Positions 18,540 to 28,655 are shown, counted from the stretch's first letter. The stretch is DNA of 54,739 bases from an uncultured Spartobacteria bacterium (GCA_937919825.1 CALFPA010000083.1:1-54739); one strand, 5' to 3'. Numbers and translations are program-made. The notes: generated by a model from the letters alone, not told the origin.

Positions 18540-19937
18540 ATGGGGAAAACTGTCATTCACTGGTTCCGCCGGGATCTTCGCCTTACGGATAATACTGCTC
18601 TCCATGCCGCTTCCAAGGCCTCGGAGTCGGTCGTGCCGGTTTACATTTTGAGCGGATGGAAAAATAACCACCACTGGACGGGTTCGAATCGCCAGTCGTT
18701 CCTTTGCGGTTCTCTTTCTGCGCTGGATGGGAATCTTCGCGCTGTGGGATCGAGGCTCGTCATCCGCCAAGGTGATTCCGTCGAGGAGTTGGAAAAACTC
18801 GTCATCGAAACTGGAGCCTCGGCGATTTTTTACAACCGAGATCCCGATCCCTTCGGGCGTTCCGTTGAACAACGCTTGGCCAAAACCGCAGTGCGGCTGG
18901 GCATCGAGATTCACGCATTCAAGGATGTCGCCATTCACGAGCGCAAAGAAGTTCTGACCGGAGCCGGCGAGACTTTCCGCGTGTTCACTCCCTACTCCAA
19001 GGCTTGGGAGAAACTACCCAAGCCGCCGATTGTGGAACGGATCAAGAAACTCACTTCCCCGAATACCTCCTCGCTTGAACTTCCCGCACTGGACTCCTGG
19101 GGCCTTCCGCCTGCCGCTGGCGGGGTGCTTGAGTCCGGCGAAAAGGCGGCCCGGGAGCGGATGAGGGAGTTATTGGATCGTGGCCTCGCCCGTTATGGCG
19201 CGAATCGCGACATCCCCTTTGGGCGTCACACCTCGCGACTCTCTCAGGATTTGCGCTTTGGGTTGATCTCGATTCGCGAACTCCACCAAGCCTGTCTGCA
19301 AAAAGCCGATTCACTCGACGCTGCCGGTCGCGGGAGCGCCATGAAATACATCGCCGAACTCGTCTGGCGCGAATTCTACATGCAAATCCTCTGGAATTAC
19401 CCCGAGGTGCTCGATCAGGAATTCAACCCCAAGTATCGCGGCATGAAATGGCCGGGCACGATGGCAAATTTTGAGAAATGGAAAAACGGCGAGACCGGCT
19501 TCCCGATTGTGGATGCCGCGATGCGCGAGTTGCGAGAGACGGGTTTCATGCACAACCGCACGCGCATGATCGCCGCGATGTTTTTAACGAAGGATCTCCA
19601 TCTCGATTGGCGCCTCGGCGAGCAATACTTCATGCAGACGCTCGTGGACGGCGAAATTGCCAGCAACAACGGCGGTTGGCAATGGAGCGCTGGAACCGGG
19701 GCGGATGCCGCGCCGTATTTCCGAATCCAGAATCCCTGGAGCCAAACCAAGCGCTTTGACCCCGAGGCGGACTACATAAAAAAATGGGTGCCTGAATTGC
19801 GGGATGTTCCCGCCGTGAAATTAATGGATGCTCCGCCTCCAGGAGTTCGATTGGTGAAAAACTACCCGCCGCCTGTGGTGGATCATTCCGCCGCGCGGGA
19901 CATCACGCTGGATTTGTTTAAAGTCGCCGTATCCTGA
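18540..19937 (+). CDS. phrB: Deoxyribodipyrimidine photo-lyase (class I CPD photolyase)
   Basis: Light-driven repair of cyclobutane pyrimidine dimers. It has 465 residues from ATG 18540 ([18 protein letters not shown]). The antenna domain is N-terminal; the FAD domain has [33 protein letters not shown] and the signature [22 protein letters not shown] 18540 is preferred over an in-frame upstream GTG because the family begins at this HWFRRDLR strand. It is divergent from DAHP synthase (137 bp apart), and hrpB starts 3 bp after its stop. Confidence 0.95.
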   Translation: MGKTVIHWFRRDLRLTDNTALHAASKASESVVPVYILSGWKNNHHWTGSNRQSFLCGSLSALDGNLRAVGSRLVIRQGDSVEELEKLVIETGASAIFYNRDPDPFGRSVEQRLAKTAVRLGIEIHAFKDVAIHERKEVLTGAGETFRVFTPYSKAWEKLPKPPIVERIKKLTSPNTSSLELPALDSWGLPPAAGGVLESGEKAARERMRELLDRGLARYGANRDIPFGRHTSRLSQDLRFGLISIRELHQACLQKADSLDAAGRGSAMKYIAELVWREFYMQILWNYPEVLDQEFNPKYRGMKWPGTMANFEKWKNGETGFPIVDAAMRELRETGFMHNRTRMIAAMFLTKDLHLDWRLGEQYFMQTLVDGEIASNNGGWQWSAGTGADAAPYFRIQNPWSQTKRFDPEADYIKKWVPELRDVPAVKLMDAPPPGVRLVKNYPPPVVDHSAARDITLDLFKVAVS

Positions 19938-19940
19938 CCT

Positions 19941-22463
19941 GTGGATCACGAGGCGTTGCCGATTTACGAACTCGACGAGGAAATCGTCAGCTCGCTGAGC
20001 GAGGGGAACCGTCTCGTCCTCGAAGCCCCGACGGGCTCGGGCAAATCCACCCAGGTTCCACAGATCCTCCTCGACGGGGGCATTTTGGGGAATGGGCGTT
20101 GCGTCATCCTACAACCCCGTCGATTGGCCGCGAGGATGCTGGCGGCGCGCGTCGCCAGCGAGCGGGGAGTGAAACTCGGTAGCGAGGTCGGCTACCAAAT
20201 CCGTCTCGATAATGTTTCGTCCCGCGACACGCGGCTCTTGTTTGTCACCGAGGGAATTTTGCTCCGCCAAATGCTCGCCGATCAGGAGCTGCGCGGTGTA
20301 TCGGCGATTGTTTTCGATGAATTTCACGAGCGGCACTTGCATGGCGATATCAGCTTGGCGCGAGCACTGGATCTTCAAGAGACCACGCGGCCTGACCTGA
20401 AAATCATCGTGATGTCTGCGACCCTCGACGGTGCGGAGCTCGCGACCTACCTCGGCAACGCCTCGTTTTTAAAATCCGAGGGGCGGGTCCATCCTGTGGA
20501 AATCCTCCACCTCAGCCACGAACCCCGCGAAGATCCAATCTGGGAAACGGCCACGGACGCCGTGGCGGGGCATTTCGACGACACCGAGGGGAATATTCTC
20601 GTGTTCATGCCGGGCAGTTACGAAATCCAACGCACGATTCGGGAATTGCAGGCGCGTCTTGGTAGCCGCTGTGCGATTCTTCCGCTACACGGAGAGCTTC
20701 CCGCGGCCGAGCAGGACAAAGCTGTGAATCGGGGCGGTGGACGCAAGATCATCGTCTCAACGAATGTGGCCGAAACCTCACTGACGATCGATGGCATCAC
20801 ACTCGTCGTGGATTCCGGGTTGGCCCGCATTGCCCGTCATGACGCCAACCGGGGCATCAACACGCTCTTCATTGAAAAAATCAGCACCGCCTCGGCTGCC
20901 CAGCGAGCGGGTCGCGCCGGGCGAACCGCGCCGGGTGTCTGTGTGAGGCTTTGGACGGAGCGGGACCACCAACGCCGTCCCTTGCGGGAACTCCCCGAAA
21001 TCAAGCGCCTCGATCTGGCCGAGACGATTCTCTCCCTCAAAGCCGCTGGGGTGGGGGATTTAAAAACCTTCCGTTGGATCGAGCCGCCTGACTCTGCGGC
21101 GCTGGATCGCGCCGAGTTTTTGCTCCGTGACCTCGGGGCTTTGGATGCGGAAGGGGCGATCACGGGACTCGGGCGGCGGATGCTGAATTTCCCGCTCCAC
21201 CCCCGCTATGCCCGGATGCTTCTGGCCGCCGAGGAATTGGGATGTGTTCGCGCGGCTTCGTTGATCGCCGCCATCACGCAAACTCGATCGATGTTGCTCA
21301 AGGTGGACAAACGCATCGAGGAAGAGCGAATGGAAATCTTTGGCGGCGGCACCTCGGATTTCTTGGTTTTGATGCGAGTCTTCGAATGGGCGCGGTCGCG
21401 GGATTTTCGCATGAACGAATGCCGCACCCTAGGCATCCATTCCGACTCCGCGCGTCAGGTTGCGAAACTATTCGACCAATTCCTCGACATCGCCCACGCC
21501 GAGGCTTTGTTGATCGAAGATGTGTCGCCGACCGACGAGTCGGTGGCCCGTTGTGTGCTGGCCGGTTTCGCCGATCAGGTGGCGGTGAGAAAAAATCCGG
21601 GGACGCTTATTTGTGACATCGTTCGAGGCCGTCGAGGGCTTCTTGCCCGCCAGAGTGTGGCAGACGGAAGCCGGTTTCTCGTCGTCGCCGAAATCGCCGA
21701 AATCGAGGGCCGGGATGGCGATGCCCGGGTTTTGCTGAGCTTGGCAACGGGAATCGAGGAAGTCTGGCTGCGTGAAATGTTCCCGGCCGATTTTACAGAT
21801 CGGGCCGAGTATTTTTTCGACAAATCCCAGAACCGCGTTGTGGTGCGCCGCGAGCGGGTTTTTCGGGATCTGGTTCTGGAAAATCGTGATCGCGACGCCG
21901 AGCCCGGCCCTGCTGCTTCAAGTTGCCTCGCTGACGAGGTGCTCGCTGGAAATCTTCGCCTCAATGGCTGGGATGACGCCGTCGAGCAATGGATCCACCG
22001 GGTCAATTTCCTCGCCCGCCTTTGCCCCGATCAAGTCCTGCCTACATTTGGTGACGACGAGCGCCACCACATCATTCTTTTGGTTTGCGACGGGGCCACT
22101 TGTTACCGCGACATCAAGGACGCGTCGGTCCTTCTGCACGCCAAGTCCCTTCTCACGCACGCCCAGCAGCAGCTTGTCGAAAAACACGCCCCCGAGCGCT
22201 TGGAGCTTCCCTCGGGCCGACGAGCCAAGATCACTTACTCCGATACAGCCGAACCCTTCCTAGCCGGCCGCATTCAGGATTTTTACGGTGTGGATGGGGA
22301 ACTCAAAATCGCCCTCGGCCGCCACGCGCTGACGCTCCATGTGCTCGCCCCGAGTCATCGTCCGGTGCAGGTCACAAAAAACCTCCACTCCTTCTGGTCC
22401 GACACCTACCCCCAACTCAAAAACCAACTGCAACGCCAATACCCGAAGCACGAGTGGCGGTAG
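19941..22463 (+). CDS. hrpB: ATP-dependent RNA helicase HrpB
   Basis: DEAH-box helicase of 840 residues. Walker A LEAPTGSGKST (27-37), DEFH box VFDEFHER (about 124), motif III SAT, motif V STNVAETSLTIDG and motif VI QRAGRAGR are visible. A helicase-associated domain and the HrpB-specific C-terminal region follow (RLNGWDDAVEQWIHRVNFLA). The start is GTG 19941. The cellular substrate of HrpB is not well established. The gene ends 7 bp from the convergent ftsY. Confidence 0.94.
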   Translation: MDHEALPIYELDEEIVSSLSEGNRLVLEAPTGSGKSTQVPQILLDGGILGNGRCVILQPRRLAARMLAARVASERGVKLGSEVGYQIRLDNVSSRDTRLLFVTEGILLRQMLADQELRGVSAIVFDEFHERHLHGDISLARALDLQETTRPDLKIIVMSATLDGAELATYLGNASFLKSEGRVHPVEILHLSHEPREDPIWETATDAVAGHFDDTEGNILVFMPGSYEIQRTIRELQARLGSRCAILPLHGELPAAEQDKAVNRGGGRKIIVSTNVAETSLTIDGITLVVDSGLARIARHDANRGINTLFIEKISTASAAQRAGRAGRTAPGVCVRLWTERDHQRRPLRELPEIKRLDLAETILSLKAAGVGDLKTFRWIEPPDSAALDRAEFLLRDLGALDAEGAITGLGRRMLNFPLHPRYARMLLAAEELGCVRAASLIAAITQTRSMLLKVDKRIEEERMEIFGGGTSDFLVLMRVFEWARSRDFRMNECRTLGIHSDSARQVAKLFDQFLDIAHAEALLIEDVSPTDESVARCVLAGFADQVAVRKNPGTLICDIVRGRRGLLARQSVADGSRFLVVAEIAEIEGRDGDARVLLSLATGIEEVWLREMFPADFTDRAEYFFDKSQNRVVVRRERVFRDLVLENRDRDAEPGPAASSCLADEVLAGNLRLNGWDDAVEQWIHRVNFLARLCPDQVLPTFGDDERHHIILLVCDGATCYRDIKDASVLLHAKSLLTHAQQQLVEKHAPERLELPSGRRAKITYSDTAEPFLAGRIQDFYGVDGELKIALGRHALTLHVLAPSHRPVQVTKNLHSFWSDTYPQLKNQLQRQYPKHEWR

Positions 22464-22470
22464 ACGATTC

Positions 22471-23322
22471 CTACGAAAGCAATCGGTCGATGTAATCGTT
22501 CCGGTTGAAAGGAGCGAAGTCGGTTTCTTTTTCCCCGGTGCCGATGAATTTCGTGGGGAGGCCGAGTTCGTGCTGGATGGCGACGGCGATGCCGCCTTTG
22601 CCACTCCCGTCGAGCTTGGTGAGGATGATGCCGGTGAGTCCGATGGATTGGTGGAATTCCCGGGCTTGGACGAGAGCGTTGGAGCCCGTGGTGGCGTCGA
22701 GGACGATCCACTTTTCGTGGGGGGCTTCGGAGTCATGCTTGCCGAGGGTGCGGGCGACTTTTGAGAGTTCCTGCATGAGGTTGCTTTTCGTGTGGAGACG
22801 GCCGGCGGTGTCGCAGAGGAGGAATTCGATATTCCGGCGGTTCGCACTGTCCCACGCATCGTAGCAAAGCGCAGCCGAGTCGGCTTGGTATTGGCTCTTG
22901 ATGACTTCAAGGGCGAGCTTTTCACCCCAGCAGCAGAGTTGTTCGATCGCGGCGGCGCGGAAGGTGTCGGCGGCGACGAGTAGGCAGGTGCGGCCTTGGG
23001 ATTTCAGCCAGTAGGCGAGCTTCGCCGAGGAAGTGGTCTTTCCGGTTCCATTGACGCCAACGAGGAGGACGACCTTGGGCTTCGAGGGGAGTGGAAAAAG
23101 CGGGGGCTCGGGTGAGGGAAGGATTTTAAGGATTTCCTCGCGCGTGACCTGCATCACCGTGTCTGCGGAGGCAAAGCCGCTACGGGCTTTGATCGACTCG
23201 AGGATTTTCTGAGTCATCGAAACCCCGATGTCCGCGCGGATGAGGGTTTCCTCCAACTCCTCCCAGTCGATGGGTTCGCCGCGGAATTTCGCGAGGAAAC
23301 TTTTGAAAAAACCTTCGGCCAT
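22471..23322 (-). CDS. ftsY: Signal recognition particle receptor FtsY
   Basis: SRP-receptor GTPase that delivers nascent membrane proteins to SecYEG. It has 283 residues: a helical N domain (residues 1-70) and a G domain with G1 GVNGTGKTT (89-97), G2 ADTFRAAA (about 118), G3 DTAGRLHTKSNL and TKLDGSGKGG. It lacks the acidic membrane-binding A domain of E. coli FtsY, as is common outside enterobacteria. It lies 3 bp after nusB on the same strand. Confidence 0.95.
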   Translation of the reverse strand: MAEGFFKSFLAKFRGEPIDWEELEETLIRADIGVSMTQKILESIKARSGFASADTVMQVTREEILKILPSPEPPLFPLPSKPKVVLLVGVNGTGKTTSSAKLAYWLKSQGRTCLLVAADTFRAAAIEQLCCWGEKLALEVIKSQYQADSAALCYDAWDSANRRNIEFLLCDTAGRLHTKSNLMQELSKVARTLGKHDSEAPHEKWIVLDATTGSNALVQAREFHQSIGLTGIILTKLDGSGKGGIAVAIQHELGLPTKFIGTGEKETDFAPFNRNDYIDRLLS

Positions 23323-23325
23323 GGG

Positions 23326-23742
23326 TCAGGCGGTTTTCGGGGCCTTGTCCTTTCGGATGCTATCGAGCACACCGTTCACAAATTTTCCGGAGTCGGCGGT
23401 GCTGTATTTCTTGGCGATTTCAATGGCCTCGTTGATCGCCACAGCAGGCGGGGTGTCGGGGCAATAGAGGATTTCGTGGGAGGCGATGCGAAGAACATTT
23501 CGATCCACCGCGGAGAGGCGGTTGAACTCGAAATTCTTCGCGTGCGCGCGAATCGCGTCGTCGATTTCGGCACGGTGGATCATCCAGCCTTTGAGGAGTT
23601 CCTCACAGAACTTGCGTCCGCTCGGGCTCAGGCCGCGAAATTGGTAAAAATCTTCGAGGTTCGAGTCGGACTCATCGCCATGAACTTCGCGTTGGTAGAG
23701 ATATTGCACCGCAGCTTCGCGGGCATCGCGTCGGACTCCCAT
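23326..23742 (-). CDS. nusB: Transcription antitermination factor NusB
   Basis: A 138-residue helical RNA-binding protein that works with NusE (S10) at boxA in rRNA antitermination. The N-terminal RRDAREAAVQYLYQREV and C-terminal VAINEAIEIAKKYSTADSGK blocks are diagnostic. It follows ribH with a 2-bp gap; ribH-nusB is a very common pairing. Confidence 0.94.
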   Translation of the reverse strand: MGVRRDAREAAVQYLYQREVHGDESDSNLEDFYQFRGLSPSGRKFCEELLKGWMIHRAEIDDAIRAHAKNFEFNRLSAVDRNVLRIASHEILYCPDTPPAVAINEAIEIAKKYSTADSGKFVNGVLDSIRKDKAPKTA

Positions 23743-23744
23743 AA

Positions 23745-24218
23745 TCAGGCGACCTCCGAGAGGTTGCGAGCAGCCAGAACGGCGGCGCGGGCTGCTTCGA
23801 TGCCTCGGTTGTGTTCCAGGCCGAGACAGCGTTCCTTGGCTTGCTCCTCGTTTTTCACAAGGAGAACTTCATGGATGACCGGGACGCGGTGCGCGATCGA
23901 GATGTCGAGCAGGGCCTTTGTCACCGACTCGGCAATCAAGGTCGCGTGCCCTGTTTCACCTTGGAAAACCACACCGAGGGCGAGAATGGCGTGGAAGCGT
24001 TTCAAGTCCGCTGCGGCTTGGACGAATACGGGAATCTCGAAGGAACCCGGGGTGCGGAAGACCTCAATCTGGGCACCGGGCTCGAGTGCGGCGAGTTCGC
24101 GCGAGGCGTGGTCCACGAGAGGCTGGACGAAGGTGTCGTTAAATTGGCTGGCCACGATCGCATACGAGAAGGAGGTGTCTGTTGCTGTTCGAGGCCGAAG
24201 CGGAAAGGCTTTCGGCAT
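23745..24218 (-). CDS. ribH: 6,7-dimethyl-8-ribityllumazine synthase
   Basis: Penultimate step of riboflavin synthesis. From ATG 24218 it has 157 residues, typical for the family. Motifs: VASQFN, RTPGSFEIP (substrate-binding loop), ALGVVFQGETGHATLI and the C-terminal EEQAKERC. The frame is open to 24377, but the extra 53 residues are unlike the family and run into the divergent amidase gene. No FMN riboswitch is visible upstream. It begins the ribH-nusB-ftsY group. Confidence 0.94.
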   Translation of the reverse strand: MPKAFPLRPRTATDTSFSYAIVASQFNDTFVQPLVDHASRELAALEPGAQIEVFRTPGSFEIPVFVQAAADLKRFHAILALGVVFQGETGHATLIAESVTKALLDISIAHRVPVIHEVLLVKNEEQAKERCLGLEHNRGIEAARAAVLAARNLSEVA

Positions 24219-24341
24219 GGAGGGGATGTTCACGATTTTCGATTTTTCCTGCAACAACAACATCGCGCTTGACGGTTCTCGCCGGGTTGTGCCGAGAGTT
24301 TTCGTTTTACCGAGGGGGCGGAAAAAAATACGAATGCTTGT

Positions 24342-25226
<885 letters not shown>

Positions 25227-25232
25227 GGCCTG

Positions 25233-25817
25233 ATGCGTGTCCAATCCGCTGAGTTCGAGCGCAGTTTCCCGCGCGTTGTTGATTGTCCCGAGGACGATTT
25301 GTCGGAGTTTGCCTTCATCGGGCGCTCGAATGTCGGCAAATCCTCCCTTCTCAATCTTCTCGTTGGAAACAAGAAGCTCGCACGAGTTTCGCAGACACCT
25401 GGTTGCACTCAGCTCATCAACTTTTTCTGCATCAATCGGACCTTTCGTTTTGTGGACTTGCCTGGATACGGCTTCGCAAAGGTCCCCAAGGGCGGGCGCG
25501 CCTTTTTCCAACAACTCGTCGCCGACTACATGCTGCAACGGCCAAATCTTCGGCGCGTCTTTGTGTTGATCGACTCCCGGCACGAACCACAGCAGATCGA
25601 CATCGAGTTCATCACTTGGCTCGCCGAGACCGGCCGGACTTTCGACTTGGTTTTTACGAAGGCCGACAAGCTCAAGCCCGCCAAGCTGGAGGGAAATATT
25701 GTGGATTTTCTGGAAGCCATCGCACCGAGTCGCCCCGAGTGCCATCGCTCCTCCTCGCAAACGGGAGCAGGCAGGAATGAGATCCTGGGGCGGATCGGCT
25801 CTTTGCTGCGCGAGTGA
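25233..25817 (+). CDS. engB: Ribosome biogenesis GTP-binding protein EngB/YsxC
   Basis: Small GTPase of 194 residues required for assembly of the large ribosomal subunit. G1 is FIGRSNVGKSS (28-38), G3 is VDLPGYGFAKV and G4 is FTKADKL. Switch region QTPGCTQLINFF is characteristic. It begins 6 bp after the amidase. Its stop TGA overlaps the GTG start of the next gene. Confidence 0.95.
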   Translation: MRVQSAEFERSFPRVVDCPEDDLSEFAFIGRSNVGKSSLLNLLVGNKKLARVSQTPGCTQLINFFCINRTFRFVDLPGYGFAKVPKGGRAFFQQLVADYMLQRPNLRRVFVLIDSRHEPQQIDIEFITWLAETGRTFDLVFTKADKLKPAKLEGNIVDFLEAIAPSRPECHRSSSQTGAGRNEILGRIGSLLRE

Positions 25818-26611
25818 TCGGGGCCATGGAAATTCCCTCGGCCATTTTCCTCGGTCTAGCCGCTATTGCGTATGGTTTCGGCTTGAAGCACGCCGTGGCC
25901 TTGGCGCTATCGCGACGGGAGGATTTTCCGGCTTATCAATGGAAGTGGCCGGAGGCGGTATTCTCGATGAGCCTCGCCTCCTTTTTTGTTTTTACCGCGC
26001 TGGCGGCAATCGGAAAACCTCCTGGAAAAATTGACGCCGACTCGCTGCAGTCGAGCCTCGCGCTATACGGTGGCCTCGTTCTTTTTCTGCTCGGATTTCT
26101 CGTTTATCGCAATGTGCCCCTCGACCAAGCCTTCGGTCTGCGTCCTACGAATTTTGCCCGACTCACCATTGCGAGTGGAGCGGCCTTTTTTCTGTGTCTT
26201 CCCGCCATCTATGCGGCCCAGTGGCTCGCTTATTCGGTGCTCGGTGCTGACACGGCGCCGCAGGCGATCGTCACTTTTTTGATGGAGCATCCGGGGATGC
26301 GGGAGAGGTTGATGGTTTTTGCCATCGCCGCCATCGCGGCTCCCATCACCGAAGAGTTGCTCTTTCGGGGATGCCTCTATGGATTTCTCCGTCAAACGAC
26401 CGGCCTTGGAGTTGCGTTGGCTATTTCCTCCATCGTCTTTGCGCTCATCCACGCCCATCCTGCCACGATGCCGGCGCTGGCTGTTTTTGCGGTGGGATTA
26501 GCCCTGCTCTATGAATACACCGGCTCGCTTTGGGCTCCCATCGCCGTGCATTCCCTTTTCAATGCGTTGAATTTCTTCGGCAGCCTCTACTGGCCGGATT
26601 TCGTGCCATGA
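25814..26611 (+). CDS. CPBP-family intramembrane metalloprotease
   Basis: A 265-residue polytopic membrane protein with about seven to eight hydrophobic segments. The CPBP/Abi active-site motifs are intact: EELLFRG (about residue 180), the second-motif His in IHAHPATMPAL (about 213) and HSLFNALNF (about 246). The family includes Rce1-type prenyl proteases and bacteriocin-immunity proteins; the substrate is unknown. The start may be GTG 25814 (overlapping the engB stop) or ATG 25826. The end overlaps thiL by 4 bp (ATGA). Confidence 0.85.
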   Translation: MIGAMEIPSAIFLGLAAIAYGFGLKHAVALALSRREDFPAYQWKWPEAVFSMSLASFFVFTALAAIGKPPGKIDADSLQSSLALYGGLVLFLLGFLVYRNVPLDQAFGLRPTNFARLTIASGAAFFLCLPAIYAAQWLAYSVLGADTAPQAIVTFLMEHPGMRERLMVFAIAAIAAPITEELLFRGCLYGFLRQTTGLGVALAISSIVFALIHAHPATMPALAVFAVGLALLYEYTGSLWAPIAVHSLFNALNFFGSLYWPDFVP

Positions 26612-27498
26612 AAGCCTGTCCCGAGGATCGTTTGCTGCGTGAGTTGCTGAAACTCATTCCCATTTCCTCCAATCAACCTCTTGGTCCTGGTGACGACTGC
26701 GCCGCGCTTCACCCTCCAGGAAAAAACCAACTCCTCCTGCTCAAGACCGACTGCATCGCGGAGGATGTTCACTTTCTTCGATCCCATGATCCCGCGAGGG
26801 TGGCTTGGAAGGCTCTCTGCCGTCCCCTCAGCGACATTGCCGCGATGGGAGGAACTCCGGGCGAAGCGCTGATCACCTTTTTTTCTCCGCCGGATGTCAG
26901 CTCGGATTATTGGCTGAAATTCTATCGTGGCTTGGGTCGTGCCGCTCGGAAGTTTGGCGTCACCATCGCCGGTGGGGAGATGTCGCGGCAGAAGCGCGGA
27001 ATCGCCGTCTCAGTGGCCCTCACCGGGTCGATTGAGAAAAAAAACCTCCTGCTCCGCTCGGGTGGAAAACCTGGCGACGCGATTTTTGTTACAGGTGTTC
27101 TCGGAGGCACGCAGGCGAGTCACCATCTGGATTTTATTCCCCGCCTTGCCGAGGGGCGATGGCTTGCAAAGAACGCCCGACCCACCGCGATGATGGACCT
27201 GAGCGATGGTCTGGGAACCGACCTCCCGCGTCTGGCTCAAGCGAGCGGTTGTGGATTCGAGGTAGACTTCAACAGCATCCCAAAACGCCGTGGGGCCTCG
27301 ATCCATCAAGCCCTCTGCGATGGGGAGGACTACGAATTACTTTTTACCCTCTCGCCACGAAAGATCGCCAAACTTCTCGAGGCCTGGCCGAAGGCTTTCC
27401 CAAAAACTCGCCTCTCCCAAATCGGCAGTCTGATTTCCCCAAAAACCTCGCCCGCGAACTGGCCTCAAGGCTGGGATCATTTTAACGGGCAGGTGTGA
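26608..27498 (+). CDS. thiL: Thiamine-monophosphate kinase
   Basis: Phosphorylates thiamine monophosphate to the active cofactor TPP. From ATG 26608 it has 296 residues, slightly shorter than typical. PurM-like N-terminal motif PLGPGDDCAAL (residues 24-34), the Mg/ATP-binding segment PLSDIAAMGG and the C-terminal MMDLSDGLGTDL and GEDYELLF are present. Its start shares ATGA with the CPBP stop. An upstream extension lies wholly inside the CPBP gene and is rejected. Confidence 0.93.
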   Translation: MKACPEDRLLRELLKLIPISSNQPLGPGDDCAALHPPGKNQLLLLKTDCIAEDVHFLRSHDPARVAWKALCRPLSDIAAMGGTPGEALITFFSPPDVSSDYWLKFYRGLGRAARKFGVTIAGGEMSRQKRGIAVSVALTGSIEKKNLLLRSGGKPGDAIFVTGVLGGTQASHHLDFIPRLAEGRWLAKNARPTAMMDLSDGLGTDLPRLAQASGCGFEVDFNSIPKRRGASIHQALCDGEDYELLFTLSPRKIAKLLEAWPKAFPKTRLSQIGSLISPKTSPANWPQGWDHFNGQV

Positions 27499-27568
27499 TG
27501 AGTGTTCCAAGGTGGCGAGATTTTCATCTTGCACATGCTGGATCATGGAATCATGTCTTTCGAACCGC

Positions 27569-27862
27569 ATGAAATTTCTGCTCTTGATACCCTTGGTTAT
27601 GAGTTGCTTCGGGTGCGTATCCCGACAAGTTCCTCTGGTCGATGACAGTTCCGTGGTTGACGCTTTTTTCGGTAGCAGCCAGATGGTTGTCATTGCACCA
27701 AAACCCTCGGCGCCAACAGGTGCAACGATTAAAAAGACGATGATTCAACTGGAAGCCGAGGAATTGCGGATCCGGAATGAACCCAACCTGACCCGAGCGG
27801 AGCGAATGCAGAAGTTGCGAGCCATTTGGAATCAGCAACTCGCATTAATGGGCAAGAAGTAA
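27569..27862 (+). CDS. Small predicted lipoprotein of unknown function
   Basis: Encodes 97 residues. The N-terminus MKFLLLIPLVMSCFGC is a lipoprotein-type signal with possible lipidated cysteines at Cys13 or Cys16. A low-complexity linker follows (APKPSAPTGA), then a charged amphipathic helix (QLEAEELRIRNEPNLTRAER). No family is recognised. It lies 70 bp after thiL and converges on the mini-flagellin gene with a 13-bp gap. ATG 27569 is chosen because only this start gives a clean signal peptide. Confidence 0.6.
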   Translation: MKFLLLIPLVMSCFGCVSRQVPLVDDSSVVDAFFGSSQMVVIAPKPSAPTGATIKKTMIQLEAEELRIRNEPNLTRAERMQKLRAIWNQQLALMGKK

Positions 27863-27875
27863 TCCGGCTGCAGTC

Positions 27876-28559
27876 TCAGTGAAACAAGCGGAGGACGGAG
27901 GCTTGGTTGGCGTTCGCTTGGATTTCGAGAGCTGTGCGGCCTTGGAGGAGCAGGGCTTGGCGGGAAATGTCAGTGGCGCGGGAGGCTTCGACTTGGGTGG
28001 TGAGGTGGCCGAGGTGGAATTCCTCGGAGATTGCGTGCTGGCGGTCGTATTCCATCATGCTCTCGATGTGCAATTGCTCACGGTGATTCTTTTCGCGGGC
28101 CACTGCGAGACGCTCTGCGAGGGTTTCGGTGGCGAGTAAGGCGGGGCGTTCGACCTCGGCGGCATCTTGTGTTTCCAAATCCTCGAAGCGGATGGTGTCC
28201 GAGTCTTTGGTTGGGGCAAAGAGGCTGATGTGGTTGAAACTTTCGGCCGCGAACGACGCGAGAACTTGGGGGTCGATCGCGGCCTGAGATGGAAAAAGGT
28301 CCTGCAGACGCGCAAGAGCTTGGTCTTGGGTCTGCAGGAAAATCAGCGCGTCGCTCAGGACTGCAATCGAGTCCTGAGCGCGCCGTATAGCCGAAGAAAC
28401 CTGCGCTTGGCCGGTGACACCTTGGTCGCTGACGGAATCGACGGGCAGCGGCCCGTGATTCGCCGAACGATGCTGGTGGCGTCGATCTTGCGCGTTTCTC
28501 TCCTGAACGCCGAGTGTTGGACAAGCGGCGGCAGGCTGGCTGTGTATGGTGAATGACAT
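27876..28559 (-). CDS. Miniature flagellin-like protein
   Basis: A 227-residue protein with flagellin-like ends. The N-terminus MSFTIHSQPAA resembles the flagellin opening MSFxINTNxAA. Residues from about 53 (VSSAIRRAQDSIAVLSDAL) resemble the D1 helix, and the C-terminus ALEIQANANQASVLRLFH closely follows the flagellin D0 consensus (AMLAQANANPQxVLxLL). The conserved N-terminal LxRLSSGLRINSAxDD block is degenerate and there is no D2/D3 insert, so it is about half the size of a standard flagellin. No other flagellar gene is in the window. A sigma-28-like promoter lies upstream. It could be a divergent filament subunit, a minor cap or junction protein, or a decaying paralogue. Confidence 0.6.
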   Translation of the reverse strand: MSFTIHSQPAAACPTLGVQERNAQDRRHQHRSANHGPLPVDSVSDQGVTGQAQVSSAIRRAQDSIAVLSDALIFLQTQDQALARLQDLFPSQAAIDPQVLASFAAESFNHISLFAPTKDSDTIRFEDLETQDAAEVERPALLATETLAERLAVAREKNHREQLHIESMMEYDRQHAISEEFHLGHLTTQVEASRATDISRQALLLQGRTALEIQANANQASVLRLFH

Positions 28560-28628
28560 ATCCGTGTCGGTGGGTTGCGGATTCCGTTCCGCTGTCGAGT
28601 GGCTGCTGGATAGAAGCCCCTGTCTAAT

Positions 28629-28655
28629 GAATCGGCCGATGGATGCGCGGGTTTA
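28629..28655 (-). promoter_or_regulatory. Candidate sigma-28 (FliA) promoter for the mini-flagellin gene
   Basis: Reading the minus strand, TAAA (28655-28652), exactly 15 bases, then GCCGATTC (28636-28629). The FliA consensus is TAAA-N15-GCCGATAA, so the -35 core and six of eight -10 bases match at the exact spacing. The -10 lies about 70 bp upstream of the start codon. Finding this in the only gap in front of a flagellin-like gene makes chance less likely. The rest of the -35 (CCCG against GTTT) does not match. Confidence 0.55.

Noticed and set aside
24219-24341. FMN riboswitch upstream of ribH
   Set aside because: The 123-bp divergent gap shows none of the conserved FMN-aptamer segments that I could recognise.
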